Assembly (NCBI GenBank): GCA_963989385.1
Contig: OZ022499.1
Location: 81,705,903 to 81,769,902 of the forward strand
Length of the DNA stretch: 64,000 nucleotides
Direction of reading: 5' to 3'
From: Ctena decussata
Lineage: Eukaryota; Mollusca; Bivalvia; Lucinida; Lucinidae
This document shows positions 46,340 through 52,652 of this stretch, piece by piece. Each line of letters opens with the position of its first letter. Positions within the stretch are counted from its first letter, which is position 1. The translations under genes were made by a program, and so were the position numbers. The notes under the pieces are model-generated. The model saw nothing but the letters and a program-made list of their open reading frames with translations, was not told the origin of the DNA and searched no databases.

Positions 46340-49300
46340 TGTTAAACACTACTGCAAAGGTTTCTTATACAACTTTACAGTGTGTGAAATTGAAATATCA
46401 ATGTTTATAATGACTTTCAGGACTGGCTGCCTCTTTCATGAAAATTCTGGGGAAATTTTTATTCACTAAAACTGTTACACATGTGATGCATGATACAAAA
46501 TGTTACTATAGGGCATGTGGATAGGGCAAAGACGCAGATCAGTCTGCACATTTGCAGAGGTTTTATTAACCATTAGTCCGTTGGTCCGGGACCAGTGATT
46601 TTTGGGCAGGACCAGCTGATTTCTGTATCAGCTGGTCCTCCAGACCAACTAATTTTCATGTTTATTGCATAACGGTTATAATGAAAACCAGCAGATACAC
46701 AGAGAGGACCAATTAAATCACATCCATGCTGGTCCTGTGGACCAGTTGGGTTTTGGACCGTAACATAAACCCTGCATTTGTGCAGGAGATGTGCAGGCTG
46801 ATCTGAGTTTTTCTATTTGCTTGAATAATCTATGAACGATGTAGGGAATCTTTAAAGTGACAAGTAGAGGCACTCAGCATTTTGAAAATCTACAAGCTGA
46901 TTTACAATGATAAAACCCTCACCACCCAAAAGGTTAAAGCAGATTTCAGGAAAGTTTGACCAAAAATGTTCACTAATTCTTAATGTACCGTAAAAATTCT
47001 AAATATTGGGACACCAAAAACAAGTACCATAATTGTCCTAAAATTGGAACAGTTTGGTTTTACAGTGCAGTAATATATCCAAAACATGCAAATGGGATGG
47101 CAAATAGTGTAACCCCTGATCAGAATGCTCCTCAAGGAGCAGTCTGATATGGGTTTGCACTGTTTGCTCAGACCTAACTGTCCCAATATATAGAGTTTTT
47201 ACGGCAATAATGAAAATTCCTTCAAATGTCAGGGGTTTTTTTATTTGTAGAGAAATGGTATAGATACCACTACTAGCGCCTCACTGTGGAAGCATGCTTT
47301 TATGGCGACGTGGTTAGAGAAGTGGACTGTTGTTGCAAGTTAAGCAACGTTTAGCTCGTCTAGTACCTGGATAGGTGACCCAGGTTAAGCAATAAGCTGC
47401 ATGGTGATTGGGATCCAGGGGCCGTATTCATAAAACGACTTAAGTGGTTGCTATGGTGTTGCTAAGGCTAAATTTCTTTGAAAGAGATTCCCTACAACTA
47501 TGAAATTTGCTCTGGAGGAACAGTCTTACAAAGACTGTTCCTCCAGACCAAATTTCATAGTTGTAGGGAAAGACGGTTCCTCCAGACCAAATTTCATAGT
47601 TGTAGGGAATCTCCTTTATTGATATTTAGCCTTAGCAACCGCATAGCAACGACTTAAGTGGCTTTATGAATACGGCCCCAGGTTTACTATAGATTTCTCT
47701 GTATCATAAAAAGGCATGTTGTTTTACTTAAGAGTCCTAGAGAAATGTTACAACAACCTAAAGCGGTCTGTTAGCCTTTTTTGGTGTACTTTTTCAGTTT
47801 CAACCCACCAGTATATTATTTGCCATATCCTGACTGTAACACCTCAGGCTCCAAAATAATAAACTGTTTGGTTATAACTACACCCCTTAGACAACCTACG
47901 TCATCAGCAAGTGACGTATTTTGAAATTACACCATTTCGATTGGTCCAGTGTTCGGAATTTTCCCATAAATCTAGTAAATTTCAAAGCCCTCGAAAAAGC
48001 CACTGGGTGCACCAAATACGGCAATGAAAGGACCATCTTACTACTAGGAAGTCAGCTTCTGACATTCAGTTGATTTTGCAAACAGTTTGACCAAATATGC
48101 TTCAACCTGTATTGTGATGTAGTTAGTCAAAGTATTTGCGAATTCTACAACATTTTATGGAGTCACTTTCATGTTGAAATATTGCCCTTTTTAGAAAGCA
48201 TTTGGTGCATGCAGTCCTTTCTCGAAAAGTTATCGACTTAAAGAGATTTGTTGGTCTATTCCGAATAGACGATTGTCCGGATAGGTGTTACATGTATTTG
48301 AAACAACAAATGATAGAGTACTCTATATCGAAAAAGTAAAACAGTCATTCAGTGAGTAAATAGGTGTTGCCAAATGTCATTCTATGAGGGTGACTCGGCA
48401 CCTCCCTAGCAAGCAAATACACTTTAATTACTCTCTCCATCAGCTAAGATTGGCACAAGTTCAGTCTGCCAAGTATCTCGGTTTAACGATTACAGACAAT
48501 CTGGATTGGGGTCAACATATTTCAGAAATATCAAGTAAGGCAACTAAGACAATGGGATTTCTTTGGCGCAATTTGGCACTGGCACCTAGGCAAACTAAGG
48601 AAGCTGCATACAAAACATTGGTTTGCCCTCAACTAGAGTATGCAGCACCTATTTGGCATCCATATCGTAAAACTCAGATTCAGCAGGTTGAGAAGGTGCA
48701 GAGAACAGCTGCCAGGTGGACCTGCAGGCAATGGCAGAACACAAGTAGTATCGGCGATATGCTGGACAAGCTTGAGTGGCCATCCCTGGAGGCCCGCCGG
48801 GAGCAGTCCTCCTTCACCTTCTTTTACAAGATTCATTCTGGTACTGTGTCCTTTGAGAAGGATAAGTACTGACCCCAGCACCAAAGTTGAGAAGGACTAG
48901 GGCATACCATGACTCGCAATACACTAGATACCTTGCAAATAGTGATGCCCTGAAAAATTCATTTTTCCCCAGGACTATTCCTGTGTGGAATAGTCTTTGA
49001 GATAGATAGGGTACAGACAGAATAAACAAGAACTATCTTTCGAAAAAGATTATCGGCTTAGATTTAATAAAAGTGTGTATTGTAAAATGTAATAGTCAGG
49101 TACATGTAAGATATCGAATGTGCTGATCAGATTGTACAGATGCGCATGTTGTAGGGCTGGCTAATCAAAGCCAAAATGGTAATCGATTATCGGTCCAGTC
49201 GTTTCGATAATTAACCGATTAGTAATTGCTGAACGAGGCAAATTGAAAATGGGTAAGTTTAGAAGCTTCGGTGGCACAGATTTGTGCTAAAACGTTTTGA

Positions 49301-52300
49301 CAAGGTACACTAACAAACAATACAGTTGATAACTATTCAAATTATCAATTACCTTTGATTAAATCTTGTCTTCTGATATGCCAATCCACGCTAATTGGCT
49401 TCCTGAATGGCAGCTAAACAAGTGACCATCTTGTTCTATTCAGATTCAGATAAGCAACCTTTGGTAGTTGGTAGTACCTTCTTTCAGCACAACTACTGGG
49501 ACAATATCTATGAATTTGCATGTTAATAAGGACCTAAATTCTAATCATTTTATTAAAAAGACTGGATTAAAATTATAAGCCAGGCTACCGAACTGATAAA
49601 ATGTTCTGGGTTTTGCGCAAAACATTAACTTGGTCGTCTGAACTGACCAGAACACAACAGGTTTATGCTATTCCTTACAACCTTTTCACCCTATCACAAA
49701 TACTCTTCAACATTTCCGGTTGGTCTCCGAGACTTCTGTTTTCATTTGGAAGGAAATAAGAAGTGAATAACGAGAAAAATTTCTGATATTTTATTGCAGA
49801 AAGTGACAGGAAATTTTCAGCAGGTAATCGATTACTTAATTTCGTTGATCGATACTTAATTTCGTTGATCGATAATTGTTTTTGTTTTGCTTATCGACCA
49901 ATTAACCGATATTTCGATTAATCGTGCCAGCCCTAGCATGTTGATATGCATATTTGTTGTTGGTGTCGGAAATGCTGTTGAATTTTACTGAGGTCTGTCT
50001 GTGTTACACATAACAAGGAGGATTGGTTGGCTGACCGCCCCACATATAACCTTAAAATTGTTGCATTTCCAACACAACATTAACAACTAAGCCAGGCGAA
50101 ATGTTCTTTGGACCGAAATATCTAGATTCATCACGACACGGTTAATAGGCCAACAGTAAAATGCAACTGAAAGTAGAAAGCAAAAGTAAGCTACTTACAT
50201 AAAAATTACAGGTGTATTTATATTGGCCAATGAAATACTTGAAATGAAGGTCAATAGTAAGGTTATAGGCTCCTTTACCCAGTTACCGGTGATCTTAAAG
50301 TTTTTGGATATCCCCAGCAGAAAGAGCTTTTGCCAGATTCTGCAAATACAGACAGGATATTCAAAACTAAGTGAATACAGACATAAACTGGGCCACTGTG
50401 ACAGTAACAAGTGCACTTGTGGGGAAATTGAAACACCTGAACACTTCCTCATCAACTGTCCCAACTATCAGCATTGCCGAGAAACTGTGCAGCAGAAGTT
50501 ATCATCCCAGCTTGGACTGAACTTTCTTGATGCTCATACCTTACTCAGCAATGAAGAGCACCCAGAGCTACCGGACTGGAGAGAAACCATCAGACGGGAG
50601 GTTGCAGCCTACATTGAGGCCACAGGTCGCTTCAGAGAGAAGATCCCAGACCGACCTCCACCAAAACCTTGATCCATCAATCCACATCTTGTATCTCCAA
50701 ACTACAGTTGAGCTTAGTTACATTTGTGGAAATACACCTACACGCGAGGCCAGCAGTACAATTGAGACCACCTGAGCCGATGAGGCCGCGGATTGATGAT
50801 TGAGGAAATGATTTATAAACCTATGGTTATATATCAGTAATTAAGAAATAAATATTACCTTTCGTGAGTTAAAGAGGACTGACAGTTAGCGGAAGATTTG
50901 GACAGCTCAAAAACCAAAACTTCATGTATGCCAATCGCGGTGACGAAAACAAAAATTTGGCGTACTTCAGAAATCACCGGTAACTGGTAAACACCGGTAA
51001 CTGGGTCAATGAGCATACGGCTAAAGCCGTAAAAAGTAACGCATTTCTTCCACGATAACCTTTTTTTCCTTTTCCATTTTCGCCTTAACCCCAGAAGGGG
51101 ACACAGACGGTTAACTTTTGTACACTCCAGTGTTGCAGGATGAAAGCCTACATATACAGGGGCGGATCCAGGAATTTTGGATAGGGGGTTCAAATTAGCT
51201 GAAAGAGGGGTTCGATTTATGCAGTTTGACCAATTTTTCCTAAAATTCCCCATGAAAATGAGATAATTTTGGCTTAACCTGAGTCTTCTCTGGCTGCAAA
51301 CCCGTATTGGGTCTTGCAGCCAGAGTGATACTGCACTTAAAAACTCTAATTCAGCCGATCCATCGGTGGATCGGCCAAGCAAAATTCTAATTTTGGTTAG
51401 TTTTATCAATTACCAGCGCAAAAAGACATACAGTGGCTAATTCCTTATTCATTTTTGCACCATTCTGCAGTGTTTGTCACATTTTATTCCATTTTGAACC
51501 ATAATAATCTTTGATCGAACTTAATGGGGTAAAGAAAAATATCGCTTTTTGTTGATGACCTCATTTTGATTTGACAGTTCTTGCGCGTGCCGGTGTACAG
51601 GTAAAGATATCCATTATTTCAAAATCACAAATCCGGACGTTTCACGCTTGGACAATTTTTGTTTCGTGCTTGGATAAAAAATTAGTCCCTGGCTCTCAGA
51701 GTTGAAAGGAGTAAAATGTCTTTGGTACAAACCAGCGCGTTACGACTAGGACCGAAATGACCGTACGTACGAAAGGGATAAAGTGACCGATAGTATTTTT
51801 TCTTATAAACACCGGATTGACCTCAAACGATCTGTCAACAAAAACAATAATGGCGGAGATATGTTACAAATCACGACTCGCTCTAAAAAATTGTTATTTA
51901 TCTGCTTTTAGACGGGGTATCACATTGAATTACTGTGCCGAGTCATCAAAAGGTATTTTTTGATATGATTGCAAAGTTTACATATAACTGCAACATAATG
52001 CGCAATAGAAATTCAACCAGAAACCAAGGGCATCTGTGGGAAATACAATATTAGAGTTTTCACCACTTTCGTTCCTCTGACGTCAATAACCCGCCAATCA
52101 AAATTATAAATAGGCTTTTTCAGTCAGAGAAGGCTCGGATTAATTCTGGCTCAGAAGGGGGTTCGTTTGAACCCCCCGAACCCCCTCTGGATCCGCCACT
52201 GATATAGCCATGTAGCTAGAGTAGGGATCTTTAACCTGCACAGGGGATGACTCTCCCTGCACAGGGAGCCTCCAGTTAACGTCCCGATCCCAAGGACGGC

Positions 52301-52508
52301 ACACTTGTTAGCATCATCCCTGCAAATGATGCTAGAAAAATGTGTTCGGACATAGGAAGACTTCACCTCTGGTGAGGCTCGAACCCACGACCTCTGACTT
52401 CAGAGTCGAGTGCACTAACCACTGAGCCACCGCGCTTATATAGAACGATACCTACGCTCTGTTTTGTGGAAAGCCCATTTCAAGCAGCGCGTTCAGATCA
52501 CTTGACAT
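25616..52508 (-). CDS. UBXN1: UBXN1 (SAKS1)-like UBA-UBX p97/VCP cofactor (gene span, 9 coding exons)
   Basis: Ubiquitin- and p97/VCP-binding adaptor, expected in cytosol and ER-associated degradation. Coding exons (minus strand): 52508-52456, 45443-45390, 42860-42660, 41577-41446, 37711-37592, 32614-32543, 30833-30782, 26353-26237, 25822-25616. All junctions are GT-AG and in phase, giving about 335 aa if exon 9 reads to its own stop (human UBXN1 is about 300). Residues 1-40: UBA domain with the MGF loop (LLEMGFPQNRAEKAL). Then an acidic stretch HDEDPDIDEP, a C2H2-like finger (KCDE/CGKLL), a long charged coiled coil (EREEQEKKEQ, AEERRREKMEE, EKDKKERAAK), a Ser/Pro linker and the UBX domain (RLQIRLTNG, FPRK). 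The FPR loop that binds p97 is intact. Introns total about 26 kb and are packed with mobile elements. The last few residues are uncertain. Confidence 0.92.
26237..26353 (-). CDS. UBXN1: UBXN1 coding exon 8 (linker and first UBX strand)
   Basis: 117 nt, phase 0 at both ends, acceptor tttgtttcag|TTT, donor CAG|GTGAGT. Encodes FAKTSTESNKTSAAPPPVAV, then a linker ending KEYTEARLQ. Confidence 0.9.
26439..26668. mobile_element. Palindromic MITE, 'TGAGCCGCGACAC' family, copy in the UBXN1 intron 7
   Basis: 'tgagccgcgacacaag' to 'ctcgtggctca', 85 bp upstream (in transcript direction) of the exon 8 acceptor. Confidence 0.85.
27010..27240. repeat. Foldback MITE with 'aggggtttcatta' ends
   Basis: 'cgggggtttcattaactttt' near 27075 and 'taatgaaacccctg' near 27228 are inverted ends. 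Inside, 'ggcggggaatatgg' and 'gaaaatccccgcct' are inverted as well. Confidence 0.55.
27350..27785. repeat. Tandem array with 'gaccttgacct' motifs, left part
   Basis: Units of about 150 bp share 'gattttggtgaccttgacct', 'cattttcaaggtcac' and 'gaccaaactagca'. The array is interrupted at 27786 and resumes at 29338-29510, so the Helitron-like element 27786-29337 is inserted in it. Confidence 0.75.
27786..29337 (+). mobile_element. Helitron-like element, 'AACAAGGGCTTCGCAAGC' family, copy 2
   Basis: 5' 'aacaagggcttcgcaagc', then 'ataatacgcccgttttaa'. Two to three long repeats of about 480 bp share 'agaaagggggagcaaccatt', 'cacatcgttgggacttcat' and 'gcgcacaagacctg'. A GGAC/ACGG microsatellite (29238-29290), hairpin ccgttttttcaaaacgg and terminus 'gcgtataaaaa' follow. 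It is inserted into the array at 27350-27785 / 29338-29510. Confidence 0.8.
29338..29510. repeat. Tandem array, right part, ending in poly-T
   Basis: Continues the 'gattttggtgaccttgacct' array of 27350-27785. An uninterrupted T run follows at 29508-29533. Confidence 0.7.
29560..30300 (+). mobile_element. Helitron-like element, 'GGGGGCATAAAA' end
   Basis: Four units of about 180 bp share 'ggccgtaattctgtcaaaat', 'tccacatgcacatcttcaat', 'gttgattacacaaactcc' and 'caatgcaaa'. ACGG microsatellite (30216-30260), then hairpin tgccccc-tgacaatcatcac-gggggca and 'taaaaa'. Confidence 0.7.
30590..30745. repeat. Degenerate foldback MITE ('GGAAAGAAT' family)
   Basis: 'cttcctgcttgcttccctgg', 'aaggaaagaatgtgctcc' and 'cctcattgaaaggggga' recur near 43020-43130 and 40150-40345. 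It lies 36 bp from the donor of UBXN1 exon 7. Confidence 0.5.
30782..30833 (-). CDS. UBXN1: UBXN1 coding exon 7
   Basis: 52 nt, acceptor with a pure T tract then cag|A, donor AAG|GTAATG. Encodes QKVKEQIEKDKKERAAK (human: QRVREKIERDKAERAKK). Too short for ORF searches. Confidence 0.9.
31522..31716. mobile_element. Foldback MITE ('CTCTAGATAAG' family), copy in UBXN1 intron 6
   Basis: Ends 'gctccagataagaagggg' and 'ccctcttatctggagc'. Central palindrome 'agaacccgtctcg' and 'cgagacggttct'. Confidence 0.75.
32543..32614 (-). CDS. UBXN1: UBXN1 coding exon 6 (coiled coil)
   Basis: 72 nt, acceptor ctttatatcag|G, donor CCAG|GTAC. Encodes MAELEIKKIAEERRREKMEE then KLA. AEERRREK is shared with human UBXN1. 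Confidence 0.9.
32712..32932. mobile_element. Palindromic MITE, 'GGGCCGTATTCATAAAACG' family, copy 1
   Basis: Nearly a full-length palindrome: 'gaggaacagtctt' and 'aagactgttcctc' at the centre, 'cgacttaagtggttgctatg' and its complement at the outside. Copy 2 at 47418-47678. Confidence 0.85.
33001..33238. mobile_element. Palindromic MITE, 'TGAGCCGCGACAC' family, best-preserved copy
   Basis: Ends 'tgagccgtgacacgagaaaa' and 'cgtgtcgcggctca'. Arms 'gcgcagactcagatcagcct' and 'aggctgatctgagtctgcgc'. About 238 bp. Confidence 0.88.
33617..34051. repeat. 52-bp minisatellite, left block
   Basis: About eight head-to-tail units with 'tatatgtcattgtcacatat', 'taatgtaggaaagaaatc' and 'tctctgttgcattc'. The first unit (33617-33660) is inverted relative to the rest, making a hairpin with its neighbour. 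The open frame over 33730-33951 is a repeat artefact. Confidence 0.9.
34056..34595. mobile_element. TIR element with TTAA duplication (copy 2, 540 bp), inside the minisatellite
   Basis: AGGTAGGTTCCTGTAC at the left, its complement at the right, and TTAA on both sides (34052-34055, 34596-34599). The interrupted unit reads cacata-TTAA-[element]-TTAA-cgtagg. The intact unit is cacata-TTAA-tgtagg, which proves a 4-bp duplication. Confidence 0.88.
34600..34728. repeat. 52-bp minisatellite, middle block
   Basis: Two and a half units continuing from 34051 after the TTAA insertion. Confidence 0.9.
34727..37017. mobile_element. TIR element (CAAGGTTGGC), about 2.3 kb, inside the minisatellite
   Basis: Ends 'gcaaggttggcggggaaat' and 'ttttgccaaccttgc' are inverted. 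Subterminal 'ggtggtgggaattcccag' and 'cagtattttccgccgtcctg' are GGGAATT/GGGAAAT-rich on both sides. TCTGTTGC flanks it at 34721-34728 and 37019-37026, but that octamer is part of the minisatellite. Probably hAT-like. No transposase seen. A second element (35431-36325) is nested in it. Confidence 0.7.
35431..36325. mobile_element. Nested TIR element with 11-bp direct repeats (895 bp)
   Basis: CAGGCGCTTGAAGTTCT at the left is inverted as 'agaacttcaagcgcctg' at the right. TGATCATACCA flanks both sides exactly (35420-35430, 36326-36336). Inner inverted blocks 'gaagaaatggccaggtgtgc' and 'gcacacctggccatttctt' extend the TIR to about 100 bp. Long TIR plus 9-11-bp duplication suggests Mutator-like (MULE). 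The two ORFs inside (35489-35713 + and 35836-36246 -) begin in the TIRs and are not recognised as transposase. Confidence 0.8.
37019..37075. repeat. 52-bp minisatellite, right block
   Basis: 'tctgttgcgttctatatgtc' to 'ggaaagaaatctctctgt': one further unit beyond the 2.3-kb insertion. Confidence 0.88.
37237..37473. mobile_element. Palindromic MITE, 'TGAGCCGCGACAC' family
   Basis: 'tgagccaggacacgagaaaa' to 'ctcgtgtccggtctca'. Lies about 118 bp on the intron side of the UBXN1 exon 5 donor. Confidence 0.83.
37592..37711 (-). CDS. UBXN1: UBXN1 coding exon 5 (coiled coil)
   Basis: 120 nt, acceptor ccactcttag|A, donor AA|GTAAG. Encodes LHEKLKQKRLEREEQEKKEQ then IAREKQRRAHGKDMTSTKE, the Arg/Glu-rich helix of UBXN1. 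Confidence 0.9.
38089..39929 (+). mobile_element. Helitron-like element with both ends, 1.84 kb, in UBXN1 intron 4
   Basis: 5' 'aacaagtagcccaaagggc' (hairpin gccc-aaa-gggc) and 'tgctcacctgag'. Units share 'cgctcaagggcagctaactc', 'ccggccaaatttcgaactca' and 'acctgcaagtatgataagga', with a second unit type around 'gtgaccttgaccttgggc'. CCCACGCA/GGAC microsatellite (39832-39875), hairpin gagcc-ttc-ggctc and terminus 'aggtgagctaaaaaa'. Confidence 0.78.
39943..40365 (-). other. Open frame of 140 codons in UBXN1 intron 4, unidentified
   Basis: An internal ATG gives MAEKSGVVSTHTNLCEYLLQ and on through SHDRKVSNLQDALTAVFFIF. The first half (40190-40345) overlaps a palindromic repeat. The second half is not obviously repeat. 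No family recognised. Could be a transposon-derived fragment. Confidence 0.2.
40145..40345. repeat. Foldback MITE ('GGAAAGAAT' family)
   Basis: 'gccaactcttaaaggaaaga' with 'atttgctcc' and the inverted 'ggagcaaattctttccttta' with 'agagttggc' form a near-perfect palindrome centred at about 40252. Related halves occur at 7690-7750, 30590-30745 and 43020-43130. Confidence 0.8.
40738..40884. mobile_element. Small TIR MITE ('CCGTAAAAACTCTA' family), degenerate copy
   Basis: 'ataaaaattctaagtata' and 'tacttagaattttat' are inverted ends. 'tgtttgctcagacctacgtg' with 'tcccaata' matches 47163-47190. Confidence 0.65.
41113..41395 (-). mobile_element. tRNA-derived SINE with head
   Basis: On the minus strand it begins 'gggccgcgtagcacgtctga', with A-box-like 'gtagcacgtctg' and B-box 'ggttcaacacctgg', then the body 'cagttgtcagttactagcg', 'gaccgtcccgacatgacc' and the tail 'gtaaagcaataaaac'. 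This copy identifies the body pieces at 3571-3845 and 7407-7570 as SINE. Confidence 0.75.
41446..41577 (-). CDS. UBXN1: UBXN1 coding exon 4 (zinc-finger second half, coiled-coil start)
   Basis: 132 nt. Starts CGKLLRNEDEVQFHAAKTQH. With KCDE of exon 3 it makes C-x2-C-x12-H-x5-H. FSESTDEVKPLSKEEKEAQ follows. Acceptor is tgtctttag|GTGTGG; donor AA|GTATGC. The acceptor and first bases of the exon are the edge unit of the 45-bp minisatellite at 41571-42100. Confidence 0.9.
41571..42100. repeat. 45-bp minisatellite starting on the exon 4 3' splice site of UBXN1
   Basis: About eleven units built on 'caccacacctaaagacacag' followed by 'gagtagatcaatagacagaa' and 'ctgta'. Some units carry an 8-bp extra 'ctcagaca'. 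On the transcribed strand each unit contains 'tgtctttag|gtgtgg', i.e. a copy of the exon 4 acceptor and first exon bases. 45 is divisible by 3, so the minus strand stays open for 123 codons. Confidence 0.92.
42660..42860 (-). CDS. UBXN1: UBXN1 coding exon 3
   Basis: 201 nt. LFAHDEDPDIDEPYQAPAG matches the conserved acidic segment after the UBA. A low-complexity Ser/Glu/Gln linker follows, ending KSLKCDE. Donor GA|GTAGGT at 42659. Confidence 0.92.
43221..44103. mobile_element. TIR element (CAGGGTTCCCACA), 883 bp, in UBXN1 intron 2
   Basis: CAGGGTTCCCACA at the left and TGTGGGAACCCTG at the right. Subterminal 'cctgacttttccctgg' and 'cctaacttttccctga' repeats. TTATC is present on both sides (5 bp). 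A second inverted structure (43393-43874) sits inside. Confidence 0.8.
43393..43874. mobile_element. Nested inverted-repeat element
   Basis: 'tatatgtgacagtgcctgcg' with 'attttgagcctt' at the left is inverted as 'aaggctcaaaatgccagaca' with 'ttgtcacatata' at the right. Contains two TGACGTCA-like palindromes near 43439-43474. About 480 bp, no ORF. Confidence 0.65.
44420..44836 (+). mobile_element. Helitron-like element, short copy in UBXN1 intron 2
   Basis: Two units share 'ccttgacccaaaaggt', 'ttggatgggtttggtactct' and 'aagtatcaaaagaacccatt'. Then 'cacggatgcc', hairpin 'ctgaactttccttcag' and terminus 'gtgagctaaaa'. The microsatellite is nearly absent. Confidence 0.6.
45112..45288. mobile_element. 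Palindromic MITE, 'TTATAAAACTTGAGTA' family, copy 3, with partial duplication
   Basis: As 12085-12220, but 'tgctcggaagcagccaatca' and 'gtgtgctttattttgag' occur twice in a row, so the right arm is duplicated. Ends about 100 bp from the UBXN1 exon 2 donor. Confidence 0.85.
45390..45443 (-). CDS. UBXN1: UBXN1 coding exon 2 (UBA helices 2-3)
   Basis: 54 nt between a T-rich acceptor (tttttttttcag) and donor GATTG|GTAAGT. Encodes EKALAKTQYKGVQEAMDW, continuing the UBA fold (human: EKALALTGNQGIEAAMDW). Confidence 0.9.
46309..46335. repeat. Poly-A run (27 bp)
   Basis: Uninterrupted A run. Could be the tail of a minus- or plus-strand retro-insertion, but no body is recognised beside it. Confidence 0.9.
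46515..46815. mobile_element. Nested foldback ('tggtccgggaccag')
   Basis: Outer ends 'gcagatcagtctgcacattt' and 'gatgtgcaggctgatctgag' are inverted. Inside, 'tccgttggtccgggaccag' to 'ctggtcctgtggaccagttg' forms a second inverted structure, so one element seems inserted in another. Confidence 0.6.
46987..47203. mobile_element. Small TIR MITE ('CCGTAAAAACTCTA' family)
   Basis: 'accgtaaaaattctaaatat' with 'tggga' is inverted as 'tcccaatatatagagttttt' with 'acgg'. Centre contains palindrome 'tgctcctcaaggagca'. Confidence 0.75.
47290..47412 (+). mobile_element. 5S rRNA-derived SINE fragment with tRNA-like head
   Basis: 47333-47390 'gcaagttaagcaacg' and 'tagtacctggataggtgacc' match the 5S rRNA internal promoter region (GAAGTTAAGCAACG, TAGTACTTGGATGGGTGACC). 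The preceding 'gacgtggttagagaagtgg' resembles a tRNA A box. Not a working 5S gene. Confidence 0.6.
47418..47678. mobile_element. Palindromic MITE, 'GGGCCGTATTCATAAAACG' family, copy 2
   Basis: As 32712-32932, with an extra 'gttcctccagaccaaatttc' block that duplicates part of one arm. Confidence 0.85.
48367..49000 (+). pseudogene. LINE reverse-transcriptase C-terminal fragment (Jockey/CR1-like)
   Basis: Starts mid-protein (AKCHSMRVTRH), then SAKYLGLTITDNLDWGQHI, YKTLVCPQLEYAAPIWHPY and QVEKVQRTAARW, the usual region after the polymerase motifs in Jockey/CR1-type non-LTR elements. A frameshift near 48866 breaks the frame. The next frame continues LTPAPKLRRTRAYHDSQYTR to SFFPRTIPVWNSL with a stop at 48998-49000, the normal C-terminus of these proteins. 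The 5' part with the catalytic motifs is absent, as expected for a 5'-truncated LINE. It lies in UBXN1 intron 1, antisense to the host gene. Confidence 0.85.
49152..49935. mobile_element. hAT-type non-autonomous element, 784 bp, with 8-bp duplication
   Basis: TAGGGCTGGC at the left, GCCAGCCCTA at the right, flanked by GCATGTTG on both sides (49144-49151, 49936-49943). Subterminal 'ggtaatcgattatcgg' and 'accgatatttcgattaatcg' are also inverted. No transposase ORF. Confidence 0.9.
50223..50672 (+). pseudogene. LINE C-terminal fragment with zinc-knuckle-like motif
   Basis: 149 codons: SKLSEYRHKLGHCDSNKCTC, GEIETPEHFLINCPNY and DWRETIRREVAAYIEATGRF. CxCG..E..EHFL..CP.Y is the C-terminal motif seen after RT or RNase H in I/R1-like non-LTR elements. 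Ends at a stop after RPPPKP. No RT core upstream. Its frame is intact over this stretch. It could be a separate element from 48367-49000. Confidence 0.7.
51157..52201. mobile_element. TIR element (CAGKGGCGGATCC), 1045 bp, in UBXN1 intron 1
   Basis: 'caggggcggatccagg' and 'tctggatccgccactg' are inverted. Subterminal 'gggggttcaaat' and 'gttcgtttgaacccccc' repeat the pattern. ATATA lies on both sides (5 bp). No transposase. Confidence 0.78.
52205..52438 (-). mobile_element. tRNA-derived SINE adjacent to the UBXN1 exon 1 donor
   Basis: Minus-strand head 'gcgcggtggctcagtggtta' with A box, then B box 'gggttcgagcct'. A body of about 160 bp contains 'gggacgttaactggag' and ends near 'ctagctacatggctat'. 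The tRNA head starts about 17 bp into the intron after the exon 1 donor at 52455. Confidence 0.75.
52456..52508 (-). CDS. UBXN1: UBXN1 coding exon 1 (start of UBA)
   Basis: ATG at 52508-52506 gives MSSDLNALLEMGFPQNRA. The exon ends in phase 2 (GC|GTAGGT) and joins T-GAG of exon 2 to make ...RAEKALAK, as in UBXN1 orthologues. The exon is only 53 nt, so it is too short for ORF searches. The MGF loop of the UBA domain is here. Confidence 0.88.
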
Positions 52509-52650
52509 TTTTGCTACTTAGATTTGTAGTAATTCTGCAGGTTTGAAGAAGTTCGAGGGTGAAAACACTTTAATTGTCACCCGGAAACGGACACCTGTTT
52601 TTAACTTTTATGTTGAAAGATTTTTGCAAGGGCGATAACTTTTCGGCAGA
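52509..52650 (-). promoter_or_regulatory. Presumed UBXN1 promoter / 5'UTR
   Basis: Immediately upstream of the start codon. Contains an ETS-type CCGGAA core (52581-52586) and no TATA box close to the start. The foldback element begins at about 52653, so any proximal promoter is confined to about 145 bp unless it includes the repeat. Confidence 0.35.
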
Positions 52651-52652
52651 GG

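Noticed and set aside
47331..47391. 5S rRNA gene
   Set aside because: Only the internal promoter region matches; 5' and 3' parts of 5S rRNA are missing.
52370..52438. Minus-strand tRNA gene
   Set aside because: Good A and B boxes but continuous with a SINE body; stems do not close cleanly.
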